A DNA stretch of 64,000 nucleotides from NCBI GenBank assembly GCA_963989385.1, contig OZ022507.1:54075400-54139399 (forward strand), written 5' to 3'. The notes below the pieces were generated by a model. That model was not told the DNA's origin, did no database searches, and was given only the letters and a program-made list of their open reading frames with translations. Positions 13,101-27,597 of the stretch are shown here, piece by piece; position 1 is the first letter of the stretch; each line of letters opens with the position of its first letter. This DNA is from Ctena decussata (Eukaryota > Mollusca > Bivalvia > Lucinida > Lucinidae). Position numbers and translations under genes: made by a program.

Positions 13101-16100
13101 ATGTCAGTGTCCGAATTTACCCGCTGTCCGAAGTTACCCGACTCTCCCCTATCCCATTACTGCAGGAGGTCCCACTTACCGAACCAAGAGTCCCCCTCGT
13201 CATCAGAGCTTGAGCAAGTCACATCACCACTGTAAACAACATAAGAAGTTTTCGTCATACGGACATTCTACAAAATTTGCTACAGAAATTAACTGAACTG
13301 ATAAAATTCAGCATCCACAAATACAAACCCTGTTTCTATTTATTCATTCTGTGCATGCGTTTGATCCCGAAATGACCCATCTTGTCACAATCTGACATTT
13401 TATCTTACACCTGGTGTTGAGTTGACATGGCAGTTATAAAAGGTTTATCTTTATAAATGTTATGCTTTTTGACAAGCGGGACGACTTCAATTTTCCTATA
13501 CTTAACTTTCCATTTTTGAGTAGTAATATCCCTTCGGCACCTGCATACGGAGTTTATGTTTCTCAGCTAGTTCGCTATGCTAGAGCCTGTTTCAAATATC
13601 AACACTTTTTGAAAGAGGGAAGCTGCTCACCCGTAAAGTGCTGACACAGGGTTATCATAAAGTAAAGCTTGTGTCGACGGTTATAAAGTTTTATGGGAGA
13701 CACCATGACCTCGCTGATCCCTACAATGTGCCCGTTTCTAAACTTATTTCCGACTGGCCTCAGCCGAAGCGTAGTTAAGCTTTCAAAACCGGACTTTCTT
13801 TTACAGCGACTTTTCCATTGATACATAGATATGGCAGGTGTATTTTAAAACACAGGTGATGCTTACTATTCGCGAGCACCTGATCACATCTCTATTTTGG
13901 GGTCCATATCTGTGTATCTAAAATATTCCGGCATTGTCAATGTTAAAATGACCTACGAGTTCGGACTTATGATTTGGGTACTTTGACCTCTTTCATTTAT
14001 CTTTATTTATTCTCCACGCAGTGTAAATTTCCGTGTCCCTTTTAGAGCATCGAGCCCCGTTGAAAAAAAAATTAAATCAGAATTCTCGACTAAACTATGT
14101 CATAAGTCGTATGATACAAAAAACATTTATGGAACAGAATTCTGGACCAAACAATACCAGAAAACAAGCGTATGTTCATTGGTATAGTTTCGTCCCAAAT
14201 TCTCTTCCATTAGTATTACATGTAGATATTTTCATTATTTCAAAAACATCGATCGCATAATGCTTTAATGATTTGACATAGTATAGTATACGATCTTGTA
14301 CATCACACTACTGCTAATACCAGACAAAGCCATTAGCGTCATGCATGGCGTGTTCCTTGTATTCAGTTATTCATCTTTTTCATTTTTACACATGCCATGG
14401 TCTTCATTTCTGGTTTCAGTTCAATTTATAAAAGTTCTAGTTTTTTAGACGAGAGCCACGCCTTATTTATGAGCACCAAATGGTGGAAATGCAATGCACG
14501 CTGATTTAGCTATCGCCGTAAATACGTTAAGGTGTGGCGCACGACGCAAATACAGTTATCATAAAAAACGATGCAATCATCGAAGAGAAAAAAGAATCTT
14601 TCAAACCAAAGTTATGGTTCATTGAAAAACAAAGTTTAGGCAGATTCTTTCCTTATGTGTATAAATAGTAAAATAAAAACATACCCAATTCCACTTGGAC
14701 CACAAACAAATATAGTGCCAGATACACTGTTTATGATATAGCTCCGCTCATCTGTTGACGTCGACGTCAAATTCACACAACCTACGAAGCAATGGTATAC
14801 CGTTATGACCAGAAAGGGCCATAGATTTCCCCCTACTAGCTGTAGTGCAGCTTCTTAGAACTAAATAAGAAATATTTTCATTCTAATTCTGAATCAACTG
14901 TTCTGACAATTGTTTCGTTTCTCTTTTTATATGGTCTGTGTTTATATGTGTAAACTGCTCTGGATCTAAAACATATGTCAAACCTAAACATTTTTAAAGA
15001 ATAGAAAATGCATCCTAAGATCAAATTCAGATCCGATTATTGAACGGCTTCTTTGTTCCGGGAAGCAAACAGAAAATCACAAAATCTGCTTCCCTTTGTA
15101 AAATGGAGTAGCACCCATTTATCTTAAGACAGAGACCATTTGCCCTCTCTCTTCCATGACAGAAACTGTGATGCCGTGCGCTGTTAGGCACGAGTAAGGA
15201 TGTACGATACAACCATACATGTATGTCTCTCCTGTAACCGCCGGCAGTTCGTTTAACATTTAATGACCCGCTTGTTAACGATTTAGCTGAAACTGATGAT
15301 TTCTCGTGTATTTCAATATCCCTGTCAAGCTGACAGTCGGTACGCACTTCTTCTTATTTATTCATTATTTCCTTCTTTTAAAGTATACTTTATAACTATC
15401 CGTATGTCGAAATGGACAACATGTGCGATTTAAGACTCAACGTATTCATTCGATGGAGACTTACACCCGCCTGAAACTGACCGTTTGTCAATGAAAGGGC
15501 TCTGAGATATATGCCTAGACTGCATAAGCAAAAAAATGATTTCAGCTTTTTCTGTGCGCGTATGCTCTATGAAAAGAGCATGCGCGCACAAAAAATTCGT
15601 GTTTTAAAGGCAAATGAATATACTGCCATGCTTCTATGCATTTTGCCTACAGAGACAACTTTTGCGATTTCCTATTTTCTTTCCTGTAGTGAGAGACTAA
15701 AGAGTCAATTTAAAAAAAAATAAATAAAAAACGAAAAAGAATTCCTGAAGGAGCAATTCGTTCCTTTATGAGTCGTTTCGCATTAAGAAGGAAGGCAACC
15801 AAGAATATAGAATAATTAGAAGCTTGCCCCGAAAGTGTAGCCATTCACCTTAAGTCAATTATAAGGTATCACTAACCGTGATTTCCTGGATCCCGAACGC
15901 CAGCAAATTCAAGCCGAAGACCAAAGATACATGAAACGGGAACTGGAACCAGTCTGATATACCGTGCTTTAGGCTGTTCTGTTGTCTGCAAATCAATCTT
16001 ATAGACATCTGCAGCAGAGTTAGTCCCACTTGAGGTGTCGACAGAAAATACCTGTGAAATTAATTAACTGTTTGCAAAACAGCTTTGAAGTTATGTTCAA

Positions 16101-19100
16101 CTGACTTTCGTTATCGCAAACACTGATATCTCAAAATCCTCTTATAACAAAAAATTTAGTTTGGACACATTTCTTTTTTTTCTTTACATTTCAACTCCTG
16201 TTATCCTAAACTACTGGTATTTCAAAGTAAATTTTCTTGGGCAAGAAAATTTACTTTGAGATATCAGAAGTTTGAAATGAACTTAGCCTTTGAGATATCG
16301 AAATTTGGCTGTATGTAATAACTGTTGTCTTTTGTCGTGTGTAGTGTCTTACTTAATATCACCTGGCATGTCGTGTTTCTTATTAGACAGTAGTTTAATT
16401 GAATATGAGCCGCGACACGACAAAACCAACAATGTGGCTGTGCGCCCAACGCAGACTCAGATCAGCCTGGGTATCCACCCAGTCTGACCAGACTCTTCGC
16501 AAAGCGCTTAAAGGGTAGCTGAGGGTCTAAGCTACCTTCATGCGGACAGCGAAGACTCTGATCAGACTGGGCGGATGCCCAGGCTGATCTGAGTCTGCGC
16601 TGGGCGCACAACCACATTGTTGGTTTTGTCGTGTCGCGGCTCATATGGTGTACTTATTTTTTTTCAAATTGAACACAGAAATACTGGAGTCTAAGGTCAA
16701 TGCTTTGTTTGGTTTCATACTAAATAGCGGAACGGGGAAATTTACGCTTTGAGTGGAGTGCGTGCTTACACTACAAGAACCAACTGATCAAATTTTGTTA
16801 CAGTCATTTCAATGCTCTTTTCATTTTGGACAAAACCTAGAAATAGTTGAACAGTTTGTCACGGAAAAGTCGGGTCTTTCCCTATCGTTAACAACACCTT
16901 TATATATATTACAATTTTCAGCAATTCTGATATTACAGTTTAGTCCAGAGGTTAAGCTTGTAGTATATTAGACTAAAACTTACGGGTCAGTGGGTCGAGT
17001 CCTGTATCTTCTCTCCTTATTTATTTATTATTGTTTTTTTTGTTTTTTTTGTTGTTGTTTTAAATTTTATTTTCACTTTGATTTTTTTTATATTTTAGCT
17101 TGCCTGTACGAATTTACAGGAAGAGCTGTTGCACTATCCCCGGTGTCGGTGTTGGCAGTTATTACTCAAGTTACTCAAGAGTCGTACCATGCAGAATGAC
17201 GGATGCATGTAGGTATGTAACGGAGAAGTTTCGTGCACAAACGGTCATGAAGGCGTTATAAAAGTGGGACAATATGTGACATAGCAGTAAGAGAAGACGA
17301 TGAGAAAAAAGTTAAATGAAACCTGATATGCACAGTTTATCATAGTATAGCTTTTAGTTGCTGGACTTTCAGTTTACTGACTTATCCCACAGATGCGTAG
17401 ATACGGCAGGTGTATTATGATATTAAGCAGATGATGCTTACTACTCGCGAGCACCTAATCACATCTCTGTGTTTAGGTCCCTGGCTATGTATGTAAATAT
17501 GTCAATGTTTCTATGGTTTACGGGTTCAGACTTATGGTTTGGGGCTATTAACCACTTTTTACATCTAAAAACCACAGTCATGATGTTGTGAGCCGGGCCG
17601 GGTAGCGCAGTCGGTAGGGCACCTGACTCATAAGTCAGAGGTCCTGGGTTCAAAACCCGGTCTGGCCACATACTTTCGTTTCTCCTTCCCCTGATTCAAG
17701 AAGGGCAGTTAATAGTTACTGGCGAAAGTATGTGCACTTAGTACCGGTTAACCGCTTGGGAGGTCTAAGCCTGCCCAGGAACAGTGAGGTTAGGTTAACT
17801 GACCGTCCCGACATGACCATAGCTGTGTACCGTGGACGTAAAGCAACAAATCAATCAATCAATCATGATGTTATGATTTCAGCTTTAAAGTACAGTATTT
17901 TGGTGCAGCGTTTCAATTTTCACATCAATGGTGAGCAAATGCTACGAGGGATTTCGGATCTATGTGTTAATTCAGATAAAACATTGATGAATCGGCCAAA
18001 GATATCTCTCAAGAATGTACATGAAATCATTAAATAAATTGGAGAAAGAACGGTTTAAACACGTGTGGTGTTCATTGTTCGTGGCGATGATTCTTACGAA
18101 TTATGATTCTTACTAATTATGTGACGTCACGGAAAGTCGAAATAATTTTTCATTAACGAGAAATCACGTTACGCGAAAGCAACATCTTAGCAAAAATGAA
18201 CTCCTGACGTGTTTAAACTGTTTTCTGTCGAAGAAGGATAAGGTGTGAAATCAGTGTTTTCGTTTGGTAAGAGTCTATCTGTCAAATACATCATCAATGT
18301 TTCACCAGCCACTTAAGAAAGGCTAGAAAGAGACTTACAGTCAAAGCTTATGTAACGGGCACGAACAGTCGAGTAAATCATTTTTAATAGTAAATAATTG
18401 AGTTTGATGGTAGCATTGCGTTCAGCTAATAATTGTATGATTTAAAAAACTAAATGAATAACTTGCGGCCCAGTTACGTTTAGCTGTTGTAGCGTTTAAA
18501 GGTCATACTGCCCTATGTGTACTTCTTAGTGGCATTGTGTCAATGCGTATGTCGTCGATGTAAAAGAATCTTATTTTTTAGAAAGAAATTACCAGTCTGT
18601 CGTTCGAGCTGCCATCCGTAAGATTTAACCAACCAATACCATTGTCACTGTACTGAATACCAAATGACGTCACAATATCTTGATAATCGTCCACGCTTGA
18701 CTGTATCATGAGACTGGTGACTTGTGTTCTGGCACCAAAGTCGATCTTGAAAAATACAGTTATATACATAAGTTCTCTACTTAGAAACATGTAAGCCCCT
18801 TCGAAAGAGAACAAAATCATCTTTTTGTTCCACAATACAGCTGCCCTGTATTAATACATAAATTTAAGAACGTATAACAAAAAGAAAACTTAAAAGCTTA
18901 ATAACATGACAGTTTTCTTTTGATACGCACTGCTGGTGTTTGTCGTTCGGATGCTGAATTACGTGACTTCACTTGGGCGTTTTCATAAACATTCCCATTA
19001 CATGACATATTTGACTTGGAAGTATATTCTTAGAAACGGGCATTCAATCATTTATCGTCATTTCGAGCTACTACAAAATTACCAGAAAAATGCAATTCAG

Positions 19101-22100
19101 GTTACATAATTTGTCTACGTCTAGTATATTGTAGATTCTCTACAAATGTTTGCGACAGCGCATTGTGTTCACTTCTAGAATATGATTCGCTGTTGTATGA
19201 GCCGCGACATTAACAACCAAAAAAGTTCCATGTGCACCCAGCGAAGACTCAGATCAGTCTGGGCATCTGCCCAGTCTGATCAAAGTCTTCCGCACTTCTG
19301 GCCGCTTCAAGGGTAGGTACATGTAAAGCTATCTTCATGCCGACAGCAAAGACTCTGATCAGACTGGGCGGATGCCAAGGTTGATCTGAGTCTTCGCTGG
19401 GTGCAAATGCCATTTTTTTGGTTTTGTCGTGTCGCGGCTCAAATAAGTATCATGTCTTTACCTTATAGTGTATACTTTGGTACTGGTTCCAGTGTAACAT
19501 ATGTTCAGCATTATAAATTAGCTAAAGCTAGTAAACACAGGAGTTTCAAAACCATATTTAAGACTCGACACGACAAAACCAACAAAGTGGCATGTGCGCC
19601 TAGCAAAGACTCAGATATGCCTGGGAAGCCGCCCCGTCTGAGCAGACAATTGCTTTACGCTTAAACGGTAGCTAAGGGTCTAACCTAGCTCCATGCGGAC
19701 AGCGAAGACTCTGATCAGGCTGGGCGGATGCCCAGGCTGATCTTAGTCTTCGTTGTGCGCACATGCCACTTTGTTGATTTTGTCGTGTCGCGGCTTATTT
19801 TATTTACTTTCGGACCAGAAATTATGTGTATGTCTTAAATAATCGTTTTCGCTTCTTAACGTCTGAGAAAAGATGTCTCTTTCGTATTTTAGGGGTGGGG
19901 GGGGAGGAGGGGGACTCGAAATATTTTCCGTTAGAGTAGATTCGTCTCTGAAAGTTTTCGTCCTTTCATGAAGCAAAGAGGAAGGCATAAATCTTGTTTC
20001 AGGCTCAAATGAGTCTTAGAAGTTGGAATGTATTATTGTATCGCAACCTTTTTACCTGAATATGTTCTTCCCCACAGAATGGCTTTCCTCTGACTGTTGG
20101 CTTCCATCCTCTCCCGACGTTCAGTCTTGCCTCACTTGCGCTGTATCCCGTCAGCGCTGATGACGCTGTCAGCTGACAGTCTAATATGACGCCGGACTCC
20201 ATACCCAATTCGAGAGCTGAATCTGGAATAAAAAACAAACTCTTGTATTCAGGTTTTAAGATACGCATCTACATGGGATCACACTATTTTTCTGTTTTCG
20301 AAGAGGTTTCACCTTTGCAAAAATGAATCAGTATGGCTAGAGTTTATTTTCTAAGTCATATGTGGGCTACTAGCAAAACCATAATTTGATTTTACCTTGT
20401 GGGCGTAGGCAAATTCTTTTCTTCGAATGCTCCCCAACGCGAGGAAGCGATAGCCTGTTTCCCTCCTTCCTTGAGAAGAATGAGAAGGGAACAGACCCTT
20501 CCAGGTTATATTGGTCTCTCAAACCAATCACTTCTAATACATGTATACAGCTGACTGTCGTTGTTTCATACACTGTTAACTCAAATTACATTTTAAATCA
20601 AAGATTATAGTTTGGACCCATTCGCTACTTTTCTGTCATTTCAACTCCTGCTATCTCTAACTAGTTGCATTTTCAAGTTAAGACTTTGAGATATCAAGTG
20701 TTGATTGTTGTATCAAGATTGGCCAGAAACGGGGGTGGGGTGGGGGCGAAATAAAATTGTTGGGCCACGATGCATTAAGTTTATTTTCGCGTTTATGGAG
20801 GTTTACGACAACAAGTTTATTTTCCAACTAATATAAAACATGTTTTCCGTTGCTTTGAATTTAAGGTAAATGAGTACACTTTAGAGGAAGCAAGCTTGTC
20901 ATTTTCATTTTTGCTTTAATTCTCAACGGGCGTCAACCCGAAAAGAACGAATTTGCTCCCGAAGATAAAAATTCATTCTCTAAAGCGTAGACACCATTTT
21001 GACACGGCTTTGTCCTCAACGGAAGCAATCAGGAAATAGTGTTAGATCTAACCCATTGAAAAAAAAAGCCGGTAAAATGGAGCTTCATGTACTCACCTCC
21101 ACAGATTTTGAGCCATGATTAAAGAAAACCCAATATGAAGTAATTAATATTCACTTAATTGGTTCTGAATAATACAACACGTACAATGTAACGACAGATA
21201 AAAGAATCGAACAGGCAAATACGTACCGCCATTAAATCCGAATTCCACGACAGAGATGTTCGTGAAGAAGCTGTAGCCAGAGGCTAGCCTGTCCGTTCTG
21301 TTGACAGTTTCGTATGTAACCTGGGCTGGTACCACCGTCTCAATATTTATAGCCCCGGTAGGCATTACATAGCTGGGATCCAACACCGCCGTAAAAGAAA
21401 ACTCAACGTTGTCAAAGAAATCAATTCTTGGAATCTGCAAAATATAACAAATCTGCATTTTGCTAGTTTTTTTGATGCTACGTCACTAGTCTTGTCCCTC
21501 AGAGGTCTCACTCCTACAGTGCACGTTTACAACTGACTAATCTGAAGCTGAAACGTAGGCGTAACCTTGTTTTACGGAATGGTGATATGGACTCAAAAAA
21601 CACCAGTACTTAGATCCGGCTTTCTGTGATGATCAGATGGCCAGCAAATAAGCAGTTCTAAGGGTCATCATTTATACAAAATGTAGGAAATAAGCTAATG
21701 TTTATTAAAAAGAAAAATGTACACCGGTATTGGGAGGTAATAAAAGTATGTAAGTAAATAACGACTTTAAAGGTAAAAAGGTTTAACTAGTGGATTATCG
21801 ACCTGTTAGTCGAACAAACAGTTGTATATCAGATTCATTGACATTGATACTCCATTTATGAAACATTTTGTGCAAACATTTGCTTTTTCAAGCAAGTATG
21901 ACTCATCTTCCATGAATATGACGTCATTTTCAGCATATGTCCCGGTACATTCTTACCGTAAATATTATTTCGGGTTCTGGTTTTAATGACGTCACTCCAA
22001 TTGTTGCGTCTCCAGATTCGATGATGGCGTCAAAGGAGATATAGTAAGGCAACATCATGTGAACTATTACATTCTCAGCAGCAGCAGTTGAAGTGTCTGT

Positions 22101-25100
22101 ATGGTTAATGCGAACGTAGAATGTAACATTGTCGCTGAAATACATGTCAAATTTATGCCATTTTTTTCGATTTTCAGATATTCAATTTCTATAAATCGTC
22201 TGTGTTTCTGTAACTAGCATTGGTAACAGAGACTAATTACTCAATATTTCATGGCTGTAGCAATTCTATTCCCATTCTAACGCTAAAAATGCAACAAAGA
22301 CGTTCAATTTGTCGTTTTCCTCCAAATTCTCCAAGTCTTTCCGTATGCTCTTTCATAATCACGTCACATTCTTCATTCTAGATGTACATGTAGTACAGAC
22401 AAATGCATGTTGATCTGATGATTTCCTATAATAAAGTACGTTTTACTGCCTAGCGCCAGGCAGCGTAATCAAACTCATTAGTAATTGCCAATTACGGATT
22501 TCAGAGATTAGACTAGCGTGTTCCGAAAACACACTTTGTTGTAGACTAAAGCATGAAATGCTTCCATTGCTTGTTTTCGAAAAATGAATATCATTATAAT
22601 CAGATGAGTTCATTTTTTAAATAAAAATGTATACCTTTTACTTTCCTTTTATTACTGCATCAGATACAGATGGAAAAACTTAGGATTGCTTAATAATGCA
22701 AGATATAATACAGGTACATACCCGCTGCTTTTCTCATAATAATAAAAGTTTTCTACTGCGAACCACAAATCCAGGGTTGGTTTTTCATTCCCATTAACTT
22801 GCAATTTGATGAAGTGAGTCTCTGACGCCGAAGATCCAAAATAGCCTGTCAGATTCGTTGTGATTGGGATAAAAAAGTGATTAGTGTTATCTGAATGATC
22901 TTCTATGAGAACCCAAACACGGAAAATGACATCGTTTTCTGTTCCATCCAGGTCACCCACAAAGTTTCTGCCATACGTACCTAAAATACCAATAATAAAG
23001 AAATGAGCCTCTCGATACGACAAAATCAATAAAGTGCATGAGAAAATTATCAAATGACGGAATAATTAAGCAATGACACTAGAAAACCAACAAAGTGGCA
23101 TGTGCGCAACGCCAAGACTCAGATCAGCGTGGGCATCTGACTAGGCCAAACAAAATTTTCGATTTCGGCATGGAGGCAGCTGAGACCCTTAGCTACCCTT
23201 TAAGCGTACAGAAAAATAAAATCTGAATAATTTCAGTGGTCTTAGAACGAGTATTTTGAAAGATGCTAAGCATGTTATATCAGCATGTGAATTGCCTTCT
23301 TAATTCACGTTTTTGTGTCCGTTAAAACATGCATGTTAAAAACATGTGACGCCGTTATTTATACAATAACGCACAAAACCTTGAAGCTGCTCACGTGAAC
23401 CAAACATTGAAGACAAAAACATCTTTCAGAAACCAACTGTAAGTGATCAAAACATAACTATTTTATTGACTTCAATATATATTATCTTTCAGAAAGAACA
23501 TTCCAAAACGACCTTAAACAAAATAGGACATCAACCTGAACAAGGGCTTCGCACGCGGCACATAATACGCCCGTTTAAATGTCACAGAATGAACAAGATT
23601 GTTTACAAAAGGAGAGACAGGCAGACAAACAGGGACAATCACTCTATGATTAATGACTGCAACATTATTTTAATATTTAATACATAAAATACTATTAGTA
23701 TACAAAAAACAGCTTCATGGTGAAGTTGCTCAGAAGTTCAGTATTTCCAAATCAAACAAGGGAGATAAACTGAATATACTAGATAACCCATTCTTGGTTC
23801 TACTACATACCCTTGACAATATACATCATATCACCATTAAGTTTAAACGGTTAAGGTATTACAGAGTAAACATGAAATTTATGCAAGGGCAGGTAATTCA
23901 ATAAGTAAGCCAGAGTTGTGGGTCTTGCTCAGGATACATTGCCCGAATATTATACACATTCCTACAAAGTTCCAGTCTAATATTTCAAAAGGTTAAGAAG
24001 ATAACGAGTTAATGAGAAACGCCTAAAAATACTAATCAAAGGGAGGTTACTCAAAAAGTAAGAAAGGGGGAGCAACCATTCTTATATGCAACACATTGGC
24101 TTGTGATCATGCACATTGCTATAAAGTTTCATCGTGGTATTCCAAACGGTTACCAAAGTAAAGGTATGCACAAGATAAGTTTACACAAAAATAGCCTAAA
24201 AGAACTAATGAAAGGCCTGTAACTCTAAAACGAAGATAGGGAGAGCAACCATTGTTGTACGCGACAAATTGCTGGGACTTCATACACAGTGCTATGAAGT
24301 TTCATGAAGATATCCCAAACGGTTATCTAGTTATGGCGCGCACAAGACTTGCAGGGAAAAATTATCAAAGGGGCATAACTTGAAAACTAAGGAATGGGGA
24401 GCAACCCTTCTTGTATGCGACACTTTCCCCTAACCTATTACATATTCTTACTAAATTTCATGAAGATATCCCAAATGGTTACTGGGTTATGGCGCGCACA
24501 AGAATGTTTACGGACGATTAGACAGACGGATGGACGGACTATGCTACGACATAATACGTCCGTTTTTTTTTTCAAAACGGGCGTATAAAAATGGATCTCC
24601 GACCGAGTGAACATCCTGTACATGTACACCACTTTTATGGCAAAGCAAACTGAAGAATGTACATAAAATTAAAAATCTATAAGAGTTCCTTCAAGGGCAG
24701 GGCACACATTCAAAAGAAGGAGTCTCAAGTCCAGTGGGCGACGTTATTGTTAAAATGTCGAGTGACAGTTTGATATTTTGTTTTCGCGTGAATGTGTTCA
24801 CTTTCAGTGAAAGCAAACTCAGCCATGCTAATTGTTGCCTCACATTTGAATGGGGTCAACCCTTAAAAGAAAGAATTTGCTCAAGTAGGAGCAAATTCTT
24901 TCTTTTAAGAGTTGATCCCATTTCGGAAGGGTAACACTGTCTTGGGAAGCAATAACGGAGTCAGAAACATTGTTTCATTTTGAAGTATATGTAATTGAGA
25001 AAAACATGGAGGTCTGCAATATATAAGAAGCAGTGACTGACTTACTTTTCGACGTATTTGCCGGCGGAGGCCAAAATAAACATATTTGCCGGCGGAGGCC

Positions 25101-27566
25101 AAAATAAACAATCATGGTTATTTTAGGCAAAGCAGACTAAAATAATCAATTTTGCGAAAATGATTTTACTGAGACGTGACATACAAGCGCTGCAATTACA
25201 TGTCTACTAGAATCTCTACTCACCTGTATTGGTAAAAATGCCGGTGTTGAGCGACATCTGGACAATCTGGGAATCAGAAGTCAGCTTGTCCGTTGAAACA
25301 GTGTAATTTACGTGACCGAAACAAGGGAAGTTCAAACCAGCATTGATAAGTTGAATGTCAACAACAGATGCTAGAGCTTGCCCTGAAGATGTTGGTGCTA
25401 TTACGGTGAAATTAAACTGGTCGGTTGTCTCTGTTATTGTTGTACTTATGTTAAATTCTACAGTTTCATAGATGATTCCAGCGATTGTTGGGGATACTGC
25501 CACAGAAATATTTCCAGTAGCCTAAAATATGATAATGCTACATGCCACAAACCATTTTGCAAAGGAAACCAACAGTATAGCGTTTTGTACATTGTATTTA
25601 GAAGAGGATTTCAAACTCCAGCTTAAAACTGCACTGTAAAAGAATCCCGTAGATTTTACGGCAGAATACCTGGCAACCAGCTGCCAGTCCATTTCCCCCT
25701 TTTTTACGGGCGCCCCTAAACATTTGCAGGAATAATTAGGCAGAGTAGGATAGAATAGAACAAGTGTTCTTTGGTCATATTGCCCTTCAATAATTACTAT
25801 AAAGGTATTTTCGAGTGCAGCCAGTAAACATAAAACTACCATATCGTAATTTTTAACACTTTTCTATAGGACAGGCAAACTCCCGTAAAGATAACGAGAA
25901 ATGGACTGGCAGCTGGTTGCCAATTATTCTACCGTAAAAGTCTGCGGATTTTTTTACAGGTGGATTTGAAAAAGCTAAAACATGTGATTTCGGTTATCAA
26001 CCACTACAATATACATTGCGACACATAAAAGGGAACAAAGTGTATATGCAAACTATCAAGCAATAAAATACAATACAGCCTTAAACTTTGCCTGGTAGGT
26101 GTCTCAAGATAAATAATAACTATGCCAAATCGACGAAAAAGTCTCTGACCAGACTTTGCACTTGCCATGCGCTAATGTGCTTGTAATTCTGAAATTGCAA
26201 GCATCTAGTTGGCCGTTTTCATTTTTCGTTTCGTTAATGTTTAAGAGATTTTGCATGCGGGTTTGTCATAAACATGATAGACATACTCTAAAAACTGTAA
26301 GTTACTTTAAAGCCATAAAACCCACGTAACCTAGAGACTCTTCTGCACCTTAGCAATAAGACAGAGAGACATCTGTAACCTACACTCAGTACCTACTGAG
26401 GCATGCCGCTGTGTACTCAATAAAGCCTTTTAAAGCCTAACTTACTCGCATATGATGGTGAAGCAAGCTGTTGATGCGTCAGAAATTCCCCATCGGAGTG
26501 GCAAATGGTGCAGATCCTGATCAAACTTAAAAAGGTAAAGATTTCCCATTGCCTAATAGCCGTAGGGTTAGAGGCCCACTGTATCGTGGGCACAGCAGAT
26601 CTCTTTTCGCTGCCTTATCCTTACCTGTTTCGAAGCAGGTGCCCATTTACTGTTGGGTTGACAGAGAGAGCTTTCCAGTCGTCGGTTGGCGAATTCCGAG
26701 CGCGATCTCAAGACCTTCCGGCAACTTTCTGCACCATAATCGAGCGTCTCTAACCACTCGACCACAACGCCTCTCTAATCTGTAATCTCTCTTATCAAAC
26801 TTAGAATGATTCAAAACTTGGATTATATTATTTGTACTGGTCAGGCCCTTTGGCTCCAATAGTCAGGTAGAATAAAGAAAACTCACCAAAGACGGATCCA
26901 GTGTCTCAGAGACCGTCAGGTTGATGCTGTCAGTTATAGTCCCATTATTGTCATACGTTAGACCTACATCTAGTGAAAAGGGGTCACCATTGCTAACTGA
27001 AGAATTTGCAGGCACATATGTAACTATTTCGATCCTAAACTGAAACAAATAATGAAATATAATCATGTTTTAACTTTGTTCTGAAATTCGTATGACTGTT
27101 TGTAACGAACTTTCCCAACGGGCACATGACGTTTAAATCACGTCGTACTGACGCGGATGAGACGTCGTCACGTCAAATCGACGTCAGTGCGACGTCATAA
27201 CAACGTCATGTGCCTGCTGGGTTTTATGGCTTTATTGGAATATTGCAGACATTACATGGAACTGTTCCCTCAACGGGCGAACATATTAACAGCATGTATT
27301 GGAAAGCACGATCATACATGTATCTTGAACAGCGCATAATTACGAAAACCACCGTCAGACAAAATTCCTTTATAAGCATTATTTTTCCTTTAAAATCTAT
27401 AAAGGGTACCCTGGGAAGTACAAAAAATACAAAAGGAAGTCTCGGTTTTATTTAGACTATTTGTATGACAGAAATGTTGTTTGCAAGGTAGTTTACACAC
27501 TAACCCCTCCCCCAGACCCCCCCCCATCTTCCTGGCGCCATCTGAAGAGGTATTTGGTTTGCAAAG

Positions 27567-27597
<31 letters not shown>

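Noticed and set aside
17592..17665. tRNA gene (CAT anticodon-like loop)
   Set aside because: The A and B boxes are present, but the anticodon arm does not give a proper 7-base loop and the sequence continues into a SINE body with a tail and target duplication. The same applies to 37310-37382, 54210-54285 and 59748-59825.
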